Positions 12,640 through 24,251 of a stretch of 64,000 bases of DNA are shown here, piece by piece. Under the pieces are notes generated by a model that saw only the letters and a program-made list of their open reading frames with translations, did no database searches and was not told where the DNA came from. The stretch's first letter is position 1. The number at the start of each line of letters is the position of its first letter. This DNA comes from Acephala macrosclerotiorum. Taxonomy: Eukaryota; Ascomycota; Leotiomycetes; Helotiales; Mollisiaceae. The translations under genes were made by a program, and so were the position numbers. The DNA is taken from the NCBI GenBank assembly GCA_014904845.1, contig MU119364.1:1-64000 (forward strand), in the 5' to 3' direction.

Positions 12640-12911
12640 CAGACCATTCATGGGATATTTTAGGGGCTGATGAGAGTAGTTCAGCGCTTTTATTCATGAA
12701 TTGAGAGGCTGAATCCGTTGCCTGAGAGAACCATTGCGCCAAGTATGTTTAAAACCACTTGCAGGTGTCATTCAGTCGTGTGACTCCGCGATTGATCAGC
12801 ATCTTGAAAATCTCGCGGTCCCCTCGGGACCATTGCGAAAGCTTCAAGTCTCCCAACCCTTAACTCCAGTAAATGCAACCGCAAGAACTTTTTGGGTATC
12901 CAACCATTGCC

Positions 12912-14684
12912 CTAGTCGAGTGTGAAATCAAAATCCTTGAACGCCGTCTTGAATGCCTCAATATCTTTCTTCTCCTCGGCTTCCGTCTGCGCACAATCTC
13001 TCCATTGAATTCGCTTCTCGAGACCCAATAATTTCGCCAAGACAATTCTGCCGAACTGCAAGGAGAATCGCAAGTAGTCGTCAAAAGCCATAGTCAAGCA
13101 CTTTGTCGTACCCTTACCACCCACTTCACTTGGAGGTGTCCAGACACACACTCGGAAGAAGTCTCCATCGTCTTCGCCGATACCTGGATCCCGAACTTGG
13201 AAGCCTGGATATTTCAGATTTTCAGCCTCCACGCGGAAAGCGGCCTCGACAAGACCCTTCTGGATTGTCTCGATAGGCATTGGGACAAACTGCCAGTGGG
13301 TGTGTACGCCGCTTGCCTTGCTAATCTCGTATGTGACAGCTCCTAACTTTCCGTCGCTTCGCTTCGCAACCATGTTCTGCAAAGACTCTCTGAATTTGGT
13401 CATTTCAGTGAACGTCTTTTGTCTCGCGTTGTCCTCGTCGGTGACCAGAGCAAGGGTTGGCGAATGGGTCAGAGGAATGATAAGAGCGTGAGCAGGGAAG
13501 TCGATACCAAGGGCGGCATTCGTACCAGCAGTGGTCAGAGGCCCCTTCGCAATGGTCAGGTATGCATCCTCTCCGATGGAGGAGATCAAGTGGGTAGCAA
13601 GGGTCGGATTCGAGAGGCAGAAGAAACACTCTCCAGGGCCTGGAGGAGGTCGTCGTCCACCATGAGGACCTTTATGACGCTTGGGTCTGTAAGTATCTGC
13701 AGTACCATAGCGAGGATAAGGTTCCGGATCCAACGCAGCTCTCTTCTTAGAAGTCAAGTTGGAAGTGAAAGGTGAGGGAGTGGTACTGGCAGGAAACTGT
13801 GCACTATGATTAGGTGAGAGTTGGAGTGAGAATGCATAAATAGCCTTTGCCTTTGTCGGATTTCCATAAGGTGCGAGAGATATGAAGCGAGTCAGTGGTC
13901 GAACATCAGGTTCATCTTTGGTTGGAGCATGGAAGAATGGTTCTCTTTCGTAGAAGAAATCTGGGTAGGCGGAGAAGTGATATCGAGGCTTAAGGGCAGC
14001 ACAGAGGTCCGAGATATATTCTTGACCTTTAGGGGGAAGTGTGGAGCCAACGGGGATCACGACCTTGGAACCTATTCTGATGGAAGCTGGCCAAGATGTT
14101 GTAAGGAGTATGTCGGCCGTGTTCGCTCCATGAAGAGCCTTTGCATCTCCAACGGTATGGAATGGTAGATGTTGTTCCTGCGAAGTGCCTCCCACAATCG
14201 TCTCATCAAGTTGTCCACCTAGTGCCACAATCCTGACACCTTCGGAAGTCTTTGTGGTACTTCGCTTGCCGAGGAAATGGAGGTTGGGGCAGATCTATTC
14301 ATAAACGTCAGCAATCCTGCTTATCCCGTCTGAACCTGAGCCGTTCACCCCCTCATCTTTCTCAACTTTCTCGATGATCCGTGCAGGTAAAGGACTTGTT
14401 CCGACAGTGAAGTAGGTGGGTAGTGGGACGGTGATGCTGCCTGCCAGGAGTTGAGTTACGGCGTCATCATCTTCTGCGAACAGATTCCCCACAACAATGG
14501 CGAGAGAAAAGTTGTTCTTAGTATGCAAAGTTGCAAGCTTGGTGAAGGCTGACTGCAATTGCCCATTGACGGCGCCGAGGACAATTCTGTTTGGAGCTGT
14601 TAGTCTCGGTTCTTAGGCTGACCAATGGTTGTAGGAAGTTCTGCTATGATAATATGAAATGGTTACGTACAACTTCGACGCCAT
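12912..14684 (-). CDS. CwfJ-family protein, Drn1-like
   Basis: Reverse-strand exons 14671-14684, 14349-14586 and 12912-14294 give 544 residues. The start is set by the 14-nt first exon, which reads MASKL and joins to IVLGAVNGQLQSAFTKL, the metallophosphoesterase-like N-terminus of this family. The C-terminal half has the CwfJ domains: GECFFCLSNP at about residue 295, a HIT-like segment (HALIIPLTHSP), and a final tryptophan-rich block. Budding yeast Drn1 and fission yeast homologues associate with the spliceosome and assist the lariat-debranching enzyme, so a nuclear role in intron turnover is expected. It is transcribed divergently from UTP20 with 233 bases between the start codons. No damage is seen. 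Confidence 0.88.
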
Positions 14685-14917
14685 GATGGAGGATTGGTGG
14701 TGTTCCAAGAAAGAATCAAGCTCTGGAGAAGACAGCCTTTTGTAAACGCGACGAACCGCGACGAGGAGCTTTTTGATAAGCTCTATCTTAGCGTTGCGCC
14801 AGTCTTGGTTTGTCGATTCTGCTGGGCGGTGTAGAGAAATCTCAATTTATTTTTGCGAATGGCTTCAACTCTTCTTCACCCAACGGAACGAGTCTCGAGG
14901 CTCTCGAATCTTTCGCA
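14685..14917. promoter_or_regulatory. Shared divergent promoter, drn1-like / utp20
   Basis: 233 bases separate the start codons of the CwfJ/Drn1 gene (minus) and UTP20 (plus). Both products act in nuclear RNA processing, so co-expression from a common promoter is plausible. I could not identify a specific transcription factor site with confidence. Confidence 0.5.
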
Positions 14918-17900
14918 ATGCCGGTCAATAGTTCTGGGAGGATTTTGAAGACTCGGAGGGTCAAGAAAGGGACGGCACATCAGAAGAATCATCGATGGGA
15001 ATCATTTACAACGAAAATATCGAAGCTCAGCGCTCTAGATCCCATTCGAAGAGTTCGCCGCCATGATATTGATGCCGAAGACCTCTCTACCTCTACCTCT
15101 TACCTCAAGGCCGGCTTGGAAAAATGGCTGGACCTCAACATGTCAGATACGTTCGCCGCATTTGCCCGCGACATCTCGCAGATGTGCGACAGCCTTCCCC
15201 AGATCATACATTTCGAGGACAAGATTATGGAAACATTCGTCGCATATATGAAGAAAAGGGAAAAGTCTTCTCTAGAGCCACTACTAGAGCTTATAACAGA
15301 CTTTGCGCACGATTTAGGAGCCCGATTTGAGAAGCATTACCCTAAAACGCTGGAGATAGTCACCTCAATCGCTGGCACCCCTCAAGATGTCGAGGTGGTT
15401 GAATGGAGCTTTACATGCCTGGCCTTCCTCTTCAAATACCTCTCGAAGTTACTGGTACCGGATCTCAGACCAACATATGATCTAATGGCCCCGCTTCTAG
15501 GGAAGCATCGTCAACGACCGCATATTGCTCGGTTTGCTGGAGAAGCCATGAGCTTTCTGGTCAAGAAGGCGGCCGCTCCTGCTCATAGGGAAAAGGCGCT
15601 GCCTTTGATTGTATTACATGCGAAACAAGACCTTGAGAGCATTCGAGATACCAAAGAATTTGGACTTTATTTCCATGGGCTCATGACACTGTTCGCGGAA
15701 GCAATGAAGGGAAATGGTCTAACGGTTCACACATCTGGTCCTGCCATATTCCAGTGTCTTGTCGACGCCTTGGCAGATGTGGATGCCTCGAAGGAGTCCT
15801 CGCCATGGTCAGATGTCATATGCGGTGTCCTCACCAGCATCCTACATCACACTAGCAGTGATACTTTCAAGGAGGTCCAGAACGTGGTACTGACGCATGT
15901 TTCTATTACCATCGAGCCATCAGAAGAGTCACTAGTCGAGCCAAAGCTACAGCGTGCAGTAATTTCTGCGAAACTACTCGGCATTATTGCAGGAGTGAGG
16001 AAAGGCGGTCGTGTGAGTGATTGGCCTGCACTTCTCCAAAACATGTCAAACATCCTTCGTTTATTTTCGACAAGCTCGAACGCGGTTGCTGCGAAAGCCG
16101 AAGAAACGGACATTTGGCATTCAGTAATAGTTAGCACCGCTATCATGATACAATATGCACCGATGGATGCCTTGATCACATTTGTCTCCCCTTTCATGGA
16201 GGGTTTGACCAAAGATCCGCTAGCACCATGGTTCCTTACATTCTGCTCGTTTCTGTCCGAGGGAGAGCCGGAACGATTTCAGAGTATAGCGTTACCATAT
16301 TTTCGGAGGTTAGTTTCACATTCTCGAAATCGGTTTCCAGCTAATGATTCGTCAGATTTGTCGTCGCACACTGGTCGGACGCCGACAATGGCGACACTTT
16401 ATCTGTAATGTTGCCCAAAATGGTATCTACTGGAGTCCTTCCGAGTAGGTATAGCAAAGATGGATTCTCACTACCACAATCATGGCAAGACCAAATTGTT
16501 AGCAAATTTGAGAGGTTGGAAGTCTCCCCGTTTCCCGAACAATCTTCGCCGTATGATCGAAATCCAGCCACCTGGCATGATCGATGTCTTCCGAAATACA
16601 ACGCCCTCCTCGAAGTTCTAGACAGTACTATAGTGCATCCATCGACGAATGCCAGGATTGCCGAGATTCTCCTGCGTAAGCTGAAACTTGCTTTACGACC
16701 TTCTTCTTCACTTGCTCAAGAGGAAGCAAACTTCATTGTTGGTCGCGGGTTCAGCGCCTTTTCGAGGATGAGGAAGGCGGCCGGCGAGGTTGACAGATCT
16801 CTCGAACCCCTCCTGCGAGCAGCTGCGCCACGCTATGCTCGTTTACCAAACTTTCTGGAGGCATTTCTAGACTACGAAACCAGTCTCAAATCCTCGCCTA
16901 CGCAGAAGGGAGGATCACACTCTAAGGAAACGGAATCTGATTCTGATGCTGACCTGTTGGTCACATCACTGGTGTCTAATCTATCCACAGCTTCGCACGA
17001 GCTGAGAATGCTTTCACTACGCTTACTGGACTATATCCATGCGAATGACCATGGCTCCAAGTCAGAAGCCCTCACGGTCATGCTGATGGTGGAGCAGACT
17101 CCGTTGGATCTACAAACGGCACGATCGGTATCAATGCACATCCGCAAATTAGCAACCCTCTTCCCCTCGCAGACTTCGACGTCCTGGCTAAAGCACGCAA
17201 TTACTTCCTTTTGCTTTGGTATGCTTACAGTCAAGTTCGCTCAAATCTGGGAGGATGCTGCATCTTCGCTAAAGCAGATCGCCGAGTCTAAAGAAGGAGA
17301 AGAAATCGTCGGGAAGATTGCATTTGACTGGCTCGAAGCTTCATCTGTCGCGTGGGATGGCGCTGGTATGAGTGTCGAGCAGAATTCAAGCAGTGACTTG
17401 ACAGATTTTGAGTGTTCCAATATGATGCGACTGGAACAAGTTGCGAAAATGTCCGAATCCGGAGTCGTTGGAGCGCGAGACACGATGTTGAAGAAATTCG
17501 CGGAGGCTCAAGACTTGGTCCCAGCCAAGCCACCCTCAGCGCGAGCTCAAGCGCTACGCGTCCTGTCTGCTATTCCCACCACAGCGGGAAAACGATCACG
17601 CCTATTCGTGCCGATGTTCCTGTCATGGTCTAGTAAGCAAGAGGAGAACGGCCCAACGTCTGATGAGGAGGATGCGATCCTGAGTGACTGGACCAGAAAA
17701 GACCAGAAAGCGCAGCTTGACATATTTGCTCAATTCACGAATCCCAAATCCTTGTACAAAGCTGAGGAAGTTCACAATGCCTTATTTACTTTGGTAGCTA
17801 ATGGCGACATTGAAATACAGAAGTCTGCTGTCAAAGCGCTCTTCACCAGGAAAGATCCCAGCATCAAGCCGTACGAAGAAAACCTGATGAACCTCCTTGA

Positions 17901-20900
17901 CGAAGCTCGCTTTAAGGATGAGATCGCCATATTGCTTCAAGGTCAAACTCTCATCCAACCGGAACACCGCGACGCTCTTATGCCGTTACTGCTTCGACTT
18001 CTTTATGGCCGATCAATTTCCCGAAAAGGTGCAGCTAGTGGTAGGCAGGGTATGGAAGCTCGTAGACTCACGATCCTCCGAAGTCTTAGCGTTGCGGATA
18101 TGGGAGCGTTCCTCGATATCGCCCTTGGCGACCTGAAGGATGCAAAGGTAGTCGATAATGACCAATTTCAAGAAGATGTCCTTGAGCGAGAGATTTTGAG
18201 CGTAAGAAAGCAGGTCGGCTTTATTCACATGATGGAGGGCATGCTCAAAGAACTCGCCACTAAAGCTACGCCATACGCTCGGAAGCTTGTGGATGCCGTG
18301 CTATATTGCACAATCTTTGCATGCCACCACCTGAGAGATGAAGCGGAGGAGATTGTCGAGGAGACTCTTCAAAATAATCAGACATCTCTGCTCAAAGTTG
18401 TTCGCCAGACTGGTCTCAAATGTCTTAATTTGCTGTTCATCAATATACCCGACTTTGAGTGGATGCCATACATCAAGGTCATCGACAGCGAGATCATTTC
18501 ACCGCGTCTTACGAATCTCCCTGTAGAGACTGCTCAAGGAATTTCCGCTGTCTTGCGTCTATTTTCAGCCTGGTCAGCTTCAGCCAATCTTGTACTCTTT
18601 CTCGGAATCAACGACCAGATCCTCGCAAAGGTGGCAGAATGTTTGACTCCACAGAAATCAAAGGATGAGGTCAAACTGTTTGCCCTGAGTATCATCAAGA
18701 ACGTCGTCAAGCTTTGCCAAGAAAGTGTTGAGAATCCAGTCAGTGGCCGGGTACGCGACGAGCTGCTCACCCCAAACATGGATCATTTCTTGATACATAT
18801 CGGTGGTGTTCTTCGAGGTGACCCGAGCAAGGGCTTGCTCGAATCCTGTGTCGAAACAGTATCCGAGCTGGCACCTTTCGTGACTACTTCCACACAAGCG
18901 AAGAACTTGGTCGAGGTTTCAATCTTCCTCCTTGATCAGCCTACTCGACGAGTCAGCCCGAAGACCAAGAGCGGCCTGTTGCTTGTGCTTGAAAACTTCG
19001 TTCCACTTTACGAGCTTCATAAAGACAACGAGCTGAAAGATAAGGTTTACCACACGATCACGTCGCTGTTCGGGTTCTTCAAGGATCGTACATCTCGCGA
19101 GGTACTATCGCGCGTCTTGATGGTCTACTCCGAACAGGACCCAGTGCTTAAAGATATTGCTCAACTTTGTGTCGACCTGAACTCATTCGTAGAAAATAGC
19201 CTTGAGGCAACGGACTATGATCGGCGACGCAATGCATTTAGCATGATCGAAGCTCCTCGAACTCCATCTTTCACGGCACGACAATGGACACCACTCTTGT
19301 ACAATATGCTCTTCTACATCCGACATGAGGAGGACTTCGCAGTTCTGTCTTCACACTCATCTGATGGTATCTGTACTTTCCTCAATGCTGCAGCTGAGAC
19401 ACAAGATGAAGCTGAAAAAGCAGCGTTCCTGGTCATGCTGTCCTCAATTCTGATCCCAGCCCTGTTTGCTGGAGCACGAGAGCCTTCAGAAGTTATTCGG
19501 CGAGAGTACTTGAAAGTTATGGGTACCCTTGTCCGATTATTCCCTGACTGGAACGATGTCAGCGATATGCACAGCCTGCTTGCTGGAGAGGATGAGCTCG
19601 AATCTTCATTTTTCAACAATATCCTAGCCATTGGGGTAGGCCGACGCTCGAGCGCCTTGGGACAGGTCTCAGTAGCAGCAGAAAGAGGCGAGCTCAGCGC
19701 GAAGAACATCAGTCAAATTTTCATCCCGGTCATTGAACACTTCATCTTTGACCGAGCGGATGGCCCTGACGCGCATAATCTCGCAGCTGAAGCTACGACA
19801 GCGGTTGCAGTCTTGGCGAAATCCTTGGAATGGCCACAATACCGTGCCTTTCTAAGACGCTTCATTGGCTATATTAGCTCGAAGCCAGAGCTTGAGAAGC
19901 AAATCATCAGACTGCTTGGCAAGGTCATTGATTCCTTGGCTGATTGCGTTTCAGAGAATCTCCTGTTAGATGATGCGATGGATAATGATAAGCCAGACAA
20001 GAAACGAGGCACTTTGGCAGCCACCATACCAAATCAACAGAAGCTCGGAGATGACCTTTGCTCAAATATCATCCCACCGCTGACGGCATATTTGCACGAC
20101 AAAGACGAGTCGACAGTCAGCCTTCGAGTGCCTGTTGCAGTGATTGTTGTGCGGCTATTGAAGCTACTACCGGAGGACAAGCTCAAAGAACGCCTGCCGG
20201 CTGTCTTGACCGATGTCTGCCATATTCTTCGTAGTAAAGCTCAGAGCTCTCGAGACATGACACGAGATACGCTGGTAAAAATATGTGTGCTTTTGGGACC
20301 GTCGACCTTTGGATTTGTGCTTAAAGAACTTCGAAGTGCGCTTGCGACGGGATCACAAATTCACGTTCTTTCGTATACCATGCACTCGATCCTTGTTGCT
20401 TGTATACCTGAGTATAGCCCTGGCGATCTCGACTACTGCCTGCCGTCAATTGTCTCGATCATCATGGATGACATTTTTGGCGCTGCTGGACAGGAAAAGG
20501 ATGCCGAAGAGTACACCAGCAAGATGAAGGAGGTTAAGAGCAGCAAGAGTTACGACTCGATGGAACTTGTCGCAAGAACCGCTACCTTGAGTCGCCTAAC
20601 TGATCTTGTCAAACCCATCCGACTCTTACTGAAAGAGAAGTTGAATCTGAAAATGGTTCGCAAGATCGACGAGCTTCTCAATCGAATCACAAACGGCCTT
20701 CTCCGAAACTCGGCAGCCGAAAGTCGCGACAGTCTAATCTTCTGCTATGAAGTCATCCAGGATGTCTACAATGGCGAGAAGCCTAAGGAAGCTGCGCCAG
20801 TAGACCGGAAGCTCAAAAAGTACCTCTTGCAAAAGGGTGCAAAGAGAGCCGGCGAGCGAGGTGGAACCTCAATCTATACACACAAATTGGTCCGCTTCGC

Positions 20901-22839
20901 TTTTGATGTCATGAGATCGGTTCTCAAGAAGTATGACAGCTTGAGAACTGGAAACAACATCACTGGTTTCATCCCTATTTTAGGAGATGCCGTTGTCCAG
21001 GCTGAGGATGAGGTGAAAGTCGCGGCATTCCGTCTCCTGACCACACTGGTCAAAGTTCCTCTGAAGAACTCGAGTGAGGGTACAGATCTTTACCGGATCG
21101 CAGCAGCAGAAGCCAGGAAGGCCATTTCTGCAAACTCATCAACAGCCTCAGACATATCTCAGGCTGCGCTAAAACTCATTTCGGTGATACTTCGCGACCG
21201 TCAGGATGTCCCAGTCAAAGACACCGCAGTGGACGAGTTGTTGGCAAGGCTCAAGGACGACATCACTGAGCCGGAACGCCGACACGTGACTTTCAATTTC
21301 TTACGAGCAGTTCTGGATTCTAAGGTTGAGACAGCGGTGGTATACGATACTCTTGACTATGTTGGTACCGTGATGGTTACAAATGACGACAAGGATACTC
21401 GAGATCTTGCTCGAGGCGCATACTTCCAGTTCTTGCGAGATTATCCTCAGACCAAGAAGCGGTGGTCGAGGCAGCTTGACTTCATCACAGCGAATTTGAC
21501 GTACGAGCGCGAAGGCGGCCGACTATCGATCCTGGAGGTTATTCATCTTTTGCTTTCCAAATCATCCGATGACTATGTTCAAGAAGTGGCGAGGAGATGT
21601 TTCTTGCCTCTATTCTTCACACTTGCCGATGAGAGTGAGAAATGCCGCCTATCAGCCGGAGAAGTTATCAAAGAAATCTTCAAGAAAGCCGACAAAGGGC
21701 GAGCCAACGGCTTCCTTACAAGTCTGCGATCCTGGGTCAAGAGTTCTAAGCCGAATGTAGTCTACATCACCCTTCAATCCTACGGCTTCTACTACGAAAG
21801 CCAAACAACAGACGAAAGCGACGTCTCCATGCTCCTCGAGCGCATTCTCGAAATCCTCCAAACAACTGAAGACCCAGACTCAAACTGGCAACAAATCTAC
21901 GGCGCCCTCGAACTAGCCCAAATCCTTGTGCAAACCTTCCCCGAAACCCTCCTCTCATCGAAAGCCAAAGTTTTCTGGACCGCCACCCGCGCCGGACTTT
22001 CGTTTCCAAATGCATGGGTCAAGTTATCAGCTACAAAACTTACTAGTGCATACTTCACAGACTTCGCTCGCGCGAACGCAGAATCTGGTCTCGAGTCCCT
22101 CCCGCTGCATGGTTCTCACGGGCTGAAATTGAAAGGAGAAGATACAACAGAGCTCATCCGCCGAGTTGCAAATATATTCAAGACGCCCAATCTCCTCCAA
22201 CCACTCGCCGATGAAATTGTCAAGAATCTCGCTTTCCTAGGTCGAGTTGCTGGCGCTAATGAATTAAAATGGCGCTCTCAAGACAACGAGTTAGAAGCTG
22301 ACGAGGAAGAGGATATTGAAGAGAAGGATGAGAGGACTGCGTTGGAGTATTTATTTGGACGATTGAGTTTTATAATTCGGAAAGAGATTGCTCCGCCGCC
22401 GAGGGCTCCGATGCTGATACCCAAGACGGCTTCGTTGCAACTCTTGCAACTGCTGACTGCAAAACTGGAATCTTCCACTTTGACATCTTGTTTACAAACC
22501 ATCCTCTTACCTCTCCATAACCTAACCGACCCCTCCATCCCAGCGCCATTTTCCACCGACGAAGAATTCCGCACAGGTTACGAAGCATTAAAGAGTTCAA
22601 GCGAGGAAATAATGGAGGCACTGAAGAAGAAAATGGGAACGGCAACATATACAGAAGCTTTGTTGAAGGTTAGAGAGGGGGTAAAGGAGAGGAGGTTGAA
22701 GAGGAATAGCAAGAGGAAGATTGAGGCGGTTAGGGAGCCGGAGAGGTATGGGGAACTTAAGAGGAGGAAGGGGGAGAGGAAGAGGGAGAGGAGGAAGGAG
22801 AAGGGGGCTGAGTTTAGGAGTAAAAGGCATGAGCATTAG
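14918..22839 (+). CDS. utp20: UTP20, U3 snoRNP / SSU processome scaffold
   Basis: Two exons, 14918-16308 and 16356-22839, separated by a 47-nt intron, give 2624 residues, close to the roughly 2500-2800 of yeast and human UTP20. The ATG at 14918 (MPVNSSGRILKTRRVKKG) was chosen; the frame is open upstream but has no earlier ATG. The basic N-terminus with HRWESF, the helical HEAT-like repeats throughout, and the lysine/arginine-rich tail (RRLKRNSKRK, then alternating K/R/E to the end) are typical. UTP20 (DRIM family) wraps the pre-18S particle in the nucleolus and is required for early 40S maturation. The long second exon is free of stops and introns. The downstream neighbour converges on it. 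Confidence 0.95.
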
Positions 22840-23182
22840 TTGTGGCGAGGGGTGGGAGATGGTGGTTGCATTGCGCGGTGTCGCTTGATGGGTTATGAGA
22901 GATACATGGAATGCATTGTTGGCGTTGTAGGCATTTTTGAATGGAAAATTCGCATGAGAGTATTGTCTTCGTAGATATGAAGACTTTTGTATCCTGACAG
23001 CTCCTCGTCTAAATGTCCGTCGTCAGGTCGTGGCTTTTTGCTCAGTAAATTTGTACAGTGTTCATACAGTACATGTCTCCAAACGCCATCTATCATGCCG
23101 CTAAATCCATTAAATTCCTCCACCATACACGCACATCCCTCCATCCGCTTTGTTATGCCATCTGTGCAACAATGTCCCATAG
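22840..23182. other. Convergent intergenic region, utp20 / zim17
   Basis: About 340 bases containing the 3' ends of two converging genes. Nothing else is seen; polyadenylation signals cannot be assigned confidently. Confidence 0.5.
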
Positions 23183-23812
23183 TCAGTCGTCTCCTTTCTT
23201 TGCCCCCGCTTCCGCTTCCGCCCCAGACACAGCATCACCCGCACCCTCCCCCCTCTTCGTAACCATCCCATCAGCCCAAAACTCCAAATCCCCATCCTCT
23301 GATAACGTCCCCCTCTTAACCAACTGCCCTTGCTCCCGCATCAAATCCTCGATCGTCAAATGTTTATCCCCAAAAATATTCAAGTGATCACTAATAACAT
23401 GTCTATTCCTACACTCAGGACAAGTGATTAAAACAGAGCCGTAGTGGTAGCCTTGTTTGGAGACTCGGTGAGTACTGCGGGTAGAGCAGGGCCTGCAGGT
23501 GAATGTCATTTCGTATTCGGGTTTGGTGGGGAAGGCTTGGGAGGGTGGTTTGCGGCGGGGGCCGTGTGCCGGTCGTGAGGCTTCGGTGGGAGATGTTGAG
23601 TTTGCTACTTCGGAGGAGGAGGAGGAGGAGGAGGATGGTGGTGTTGAGGAGATGGATGGGATTTCTGAGCTGTGGAAGCGGATGGAGGAGAGAGGCTGTA
23701 GCTGTCGAGCGGTTTGAGGAAAACGCGCTGAAAGAGGTGTGAATCGTGCAGCAGGTCGAGAGACTCTTGTGAGTGCACGCATTGCCATGAGAGGAGTCGT
23801 AGATGAAGGCAT
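23183..23812 (-). CDS. zim17: Mitochondrial Hsp70 escort protein (Zim17/Tim15/Hep1)
   Basis: 209 residues from the ATG at 23812; an upstream in-frame extension has no ATG before it. The N-terminus (MPSSTTPLMAMRALTRVSRP) is rich in Arg, Ser and Ala and lacks acidic residues, as expected for a mitochondrial presequence. A serine run follows, encoded by a GGA/TCC trinucleotide repeat at about 23610-23635. The DNL-type zinc finger is complete: CRPC, then YHYGSVLITCPEC, RNRHVISDHLNIFGD. Family members keep matrix Hsp70 soluble for protein import and iron-sulphur assembly. Single exon, divergent from cullin-3 and convergent with UTP20. The alanine/glycine-rich C-terminal tail is variable in the family. 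Confidence 0.92.
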   Translation of the reverse strand: MPSSTTPLMAMRALTRVSRPAARFTPLSARFPQTARQLQPLSSIRFHSSEIPSISSTPPSSSSSSSSEVANSTSPTEASRPAHGPRRKPPSQAFPTKPEYEMTFTCRPCSTRSTHRVSKQGYHYGSVLITCPECRNRHVISDHLNIFGDKHLTIEDLMREQGQLVKRGTLSEDGDLEFWADGMVTKRGEGAGDAVSGAEAEAGAKKGDD

Positions 23813-24251
23813 TGTTGTTATAGCAAACAAATCCTGAAATTAATGTCGATATGGAAGAATGACTTCGAGATTTTGGCAAGGCGGCGAAATTCAATCAGAG
23901 CCTTGGCGCTAGTCCAAATGGAAAAATGACGGCCCGAGAATCCATGCACTCACGATTAAGGATAACCAGAGCAAGAGCAGACATTCACAACCTCGACTAA
24001 CGCAACAGCGACTCTCACCTTCAAACATACATTCACGACCTCAAATTACGCCGTTCCAGTCCAAGGAGGTGGCCGCTACCGAAACACTCATTAAACAACG
24101 TCGACTGCATTCATGGAGCCAACAACGAGCTTGGAATCACCCAGAGCCTTGTAGCCACCCCGCGAATCGAGACAATCACACGAGACACCTCGCAGATTCA
24201 AAGTTTGCCAGAGCTGCGGGAATCTTTCGTTAGGAAAACAAAATTACTGCC
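23813..24251. promoter_or_regulatory. Divergent promoter, zim17 / cullin-3
   Basis: 439 bases between the two start codons. It holds both 5' regions; I see no separate gene or repeat in it. Confidence 0.45.

Noticed and set aside
19314..19709. 131-codon minus-strand frame inside utp20
   Set aside because: Shadow of the long utp20 exon; no independent features.
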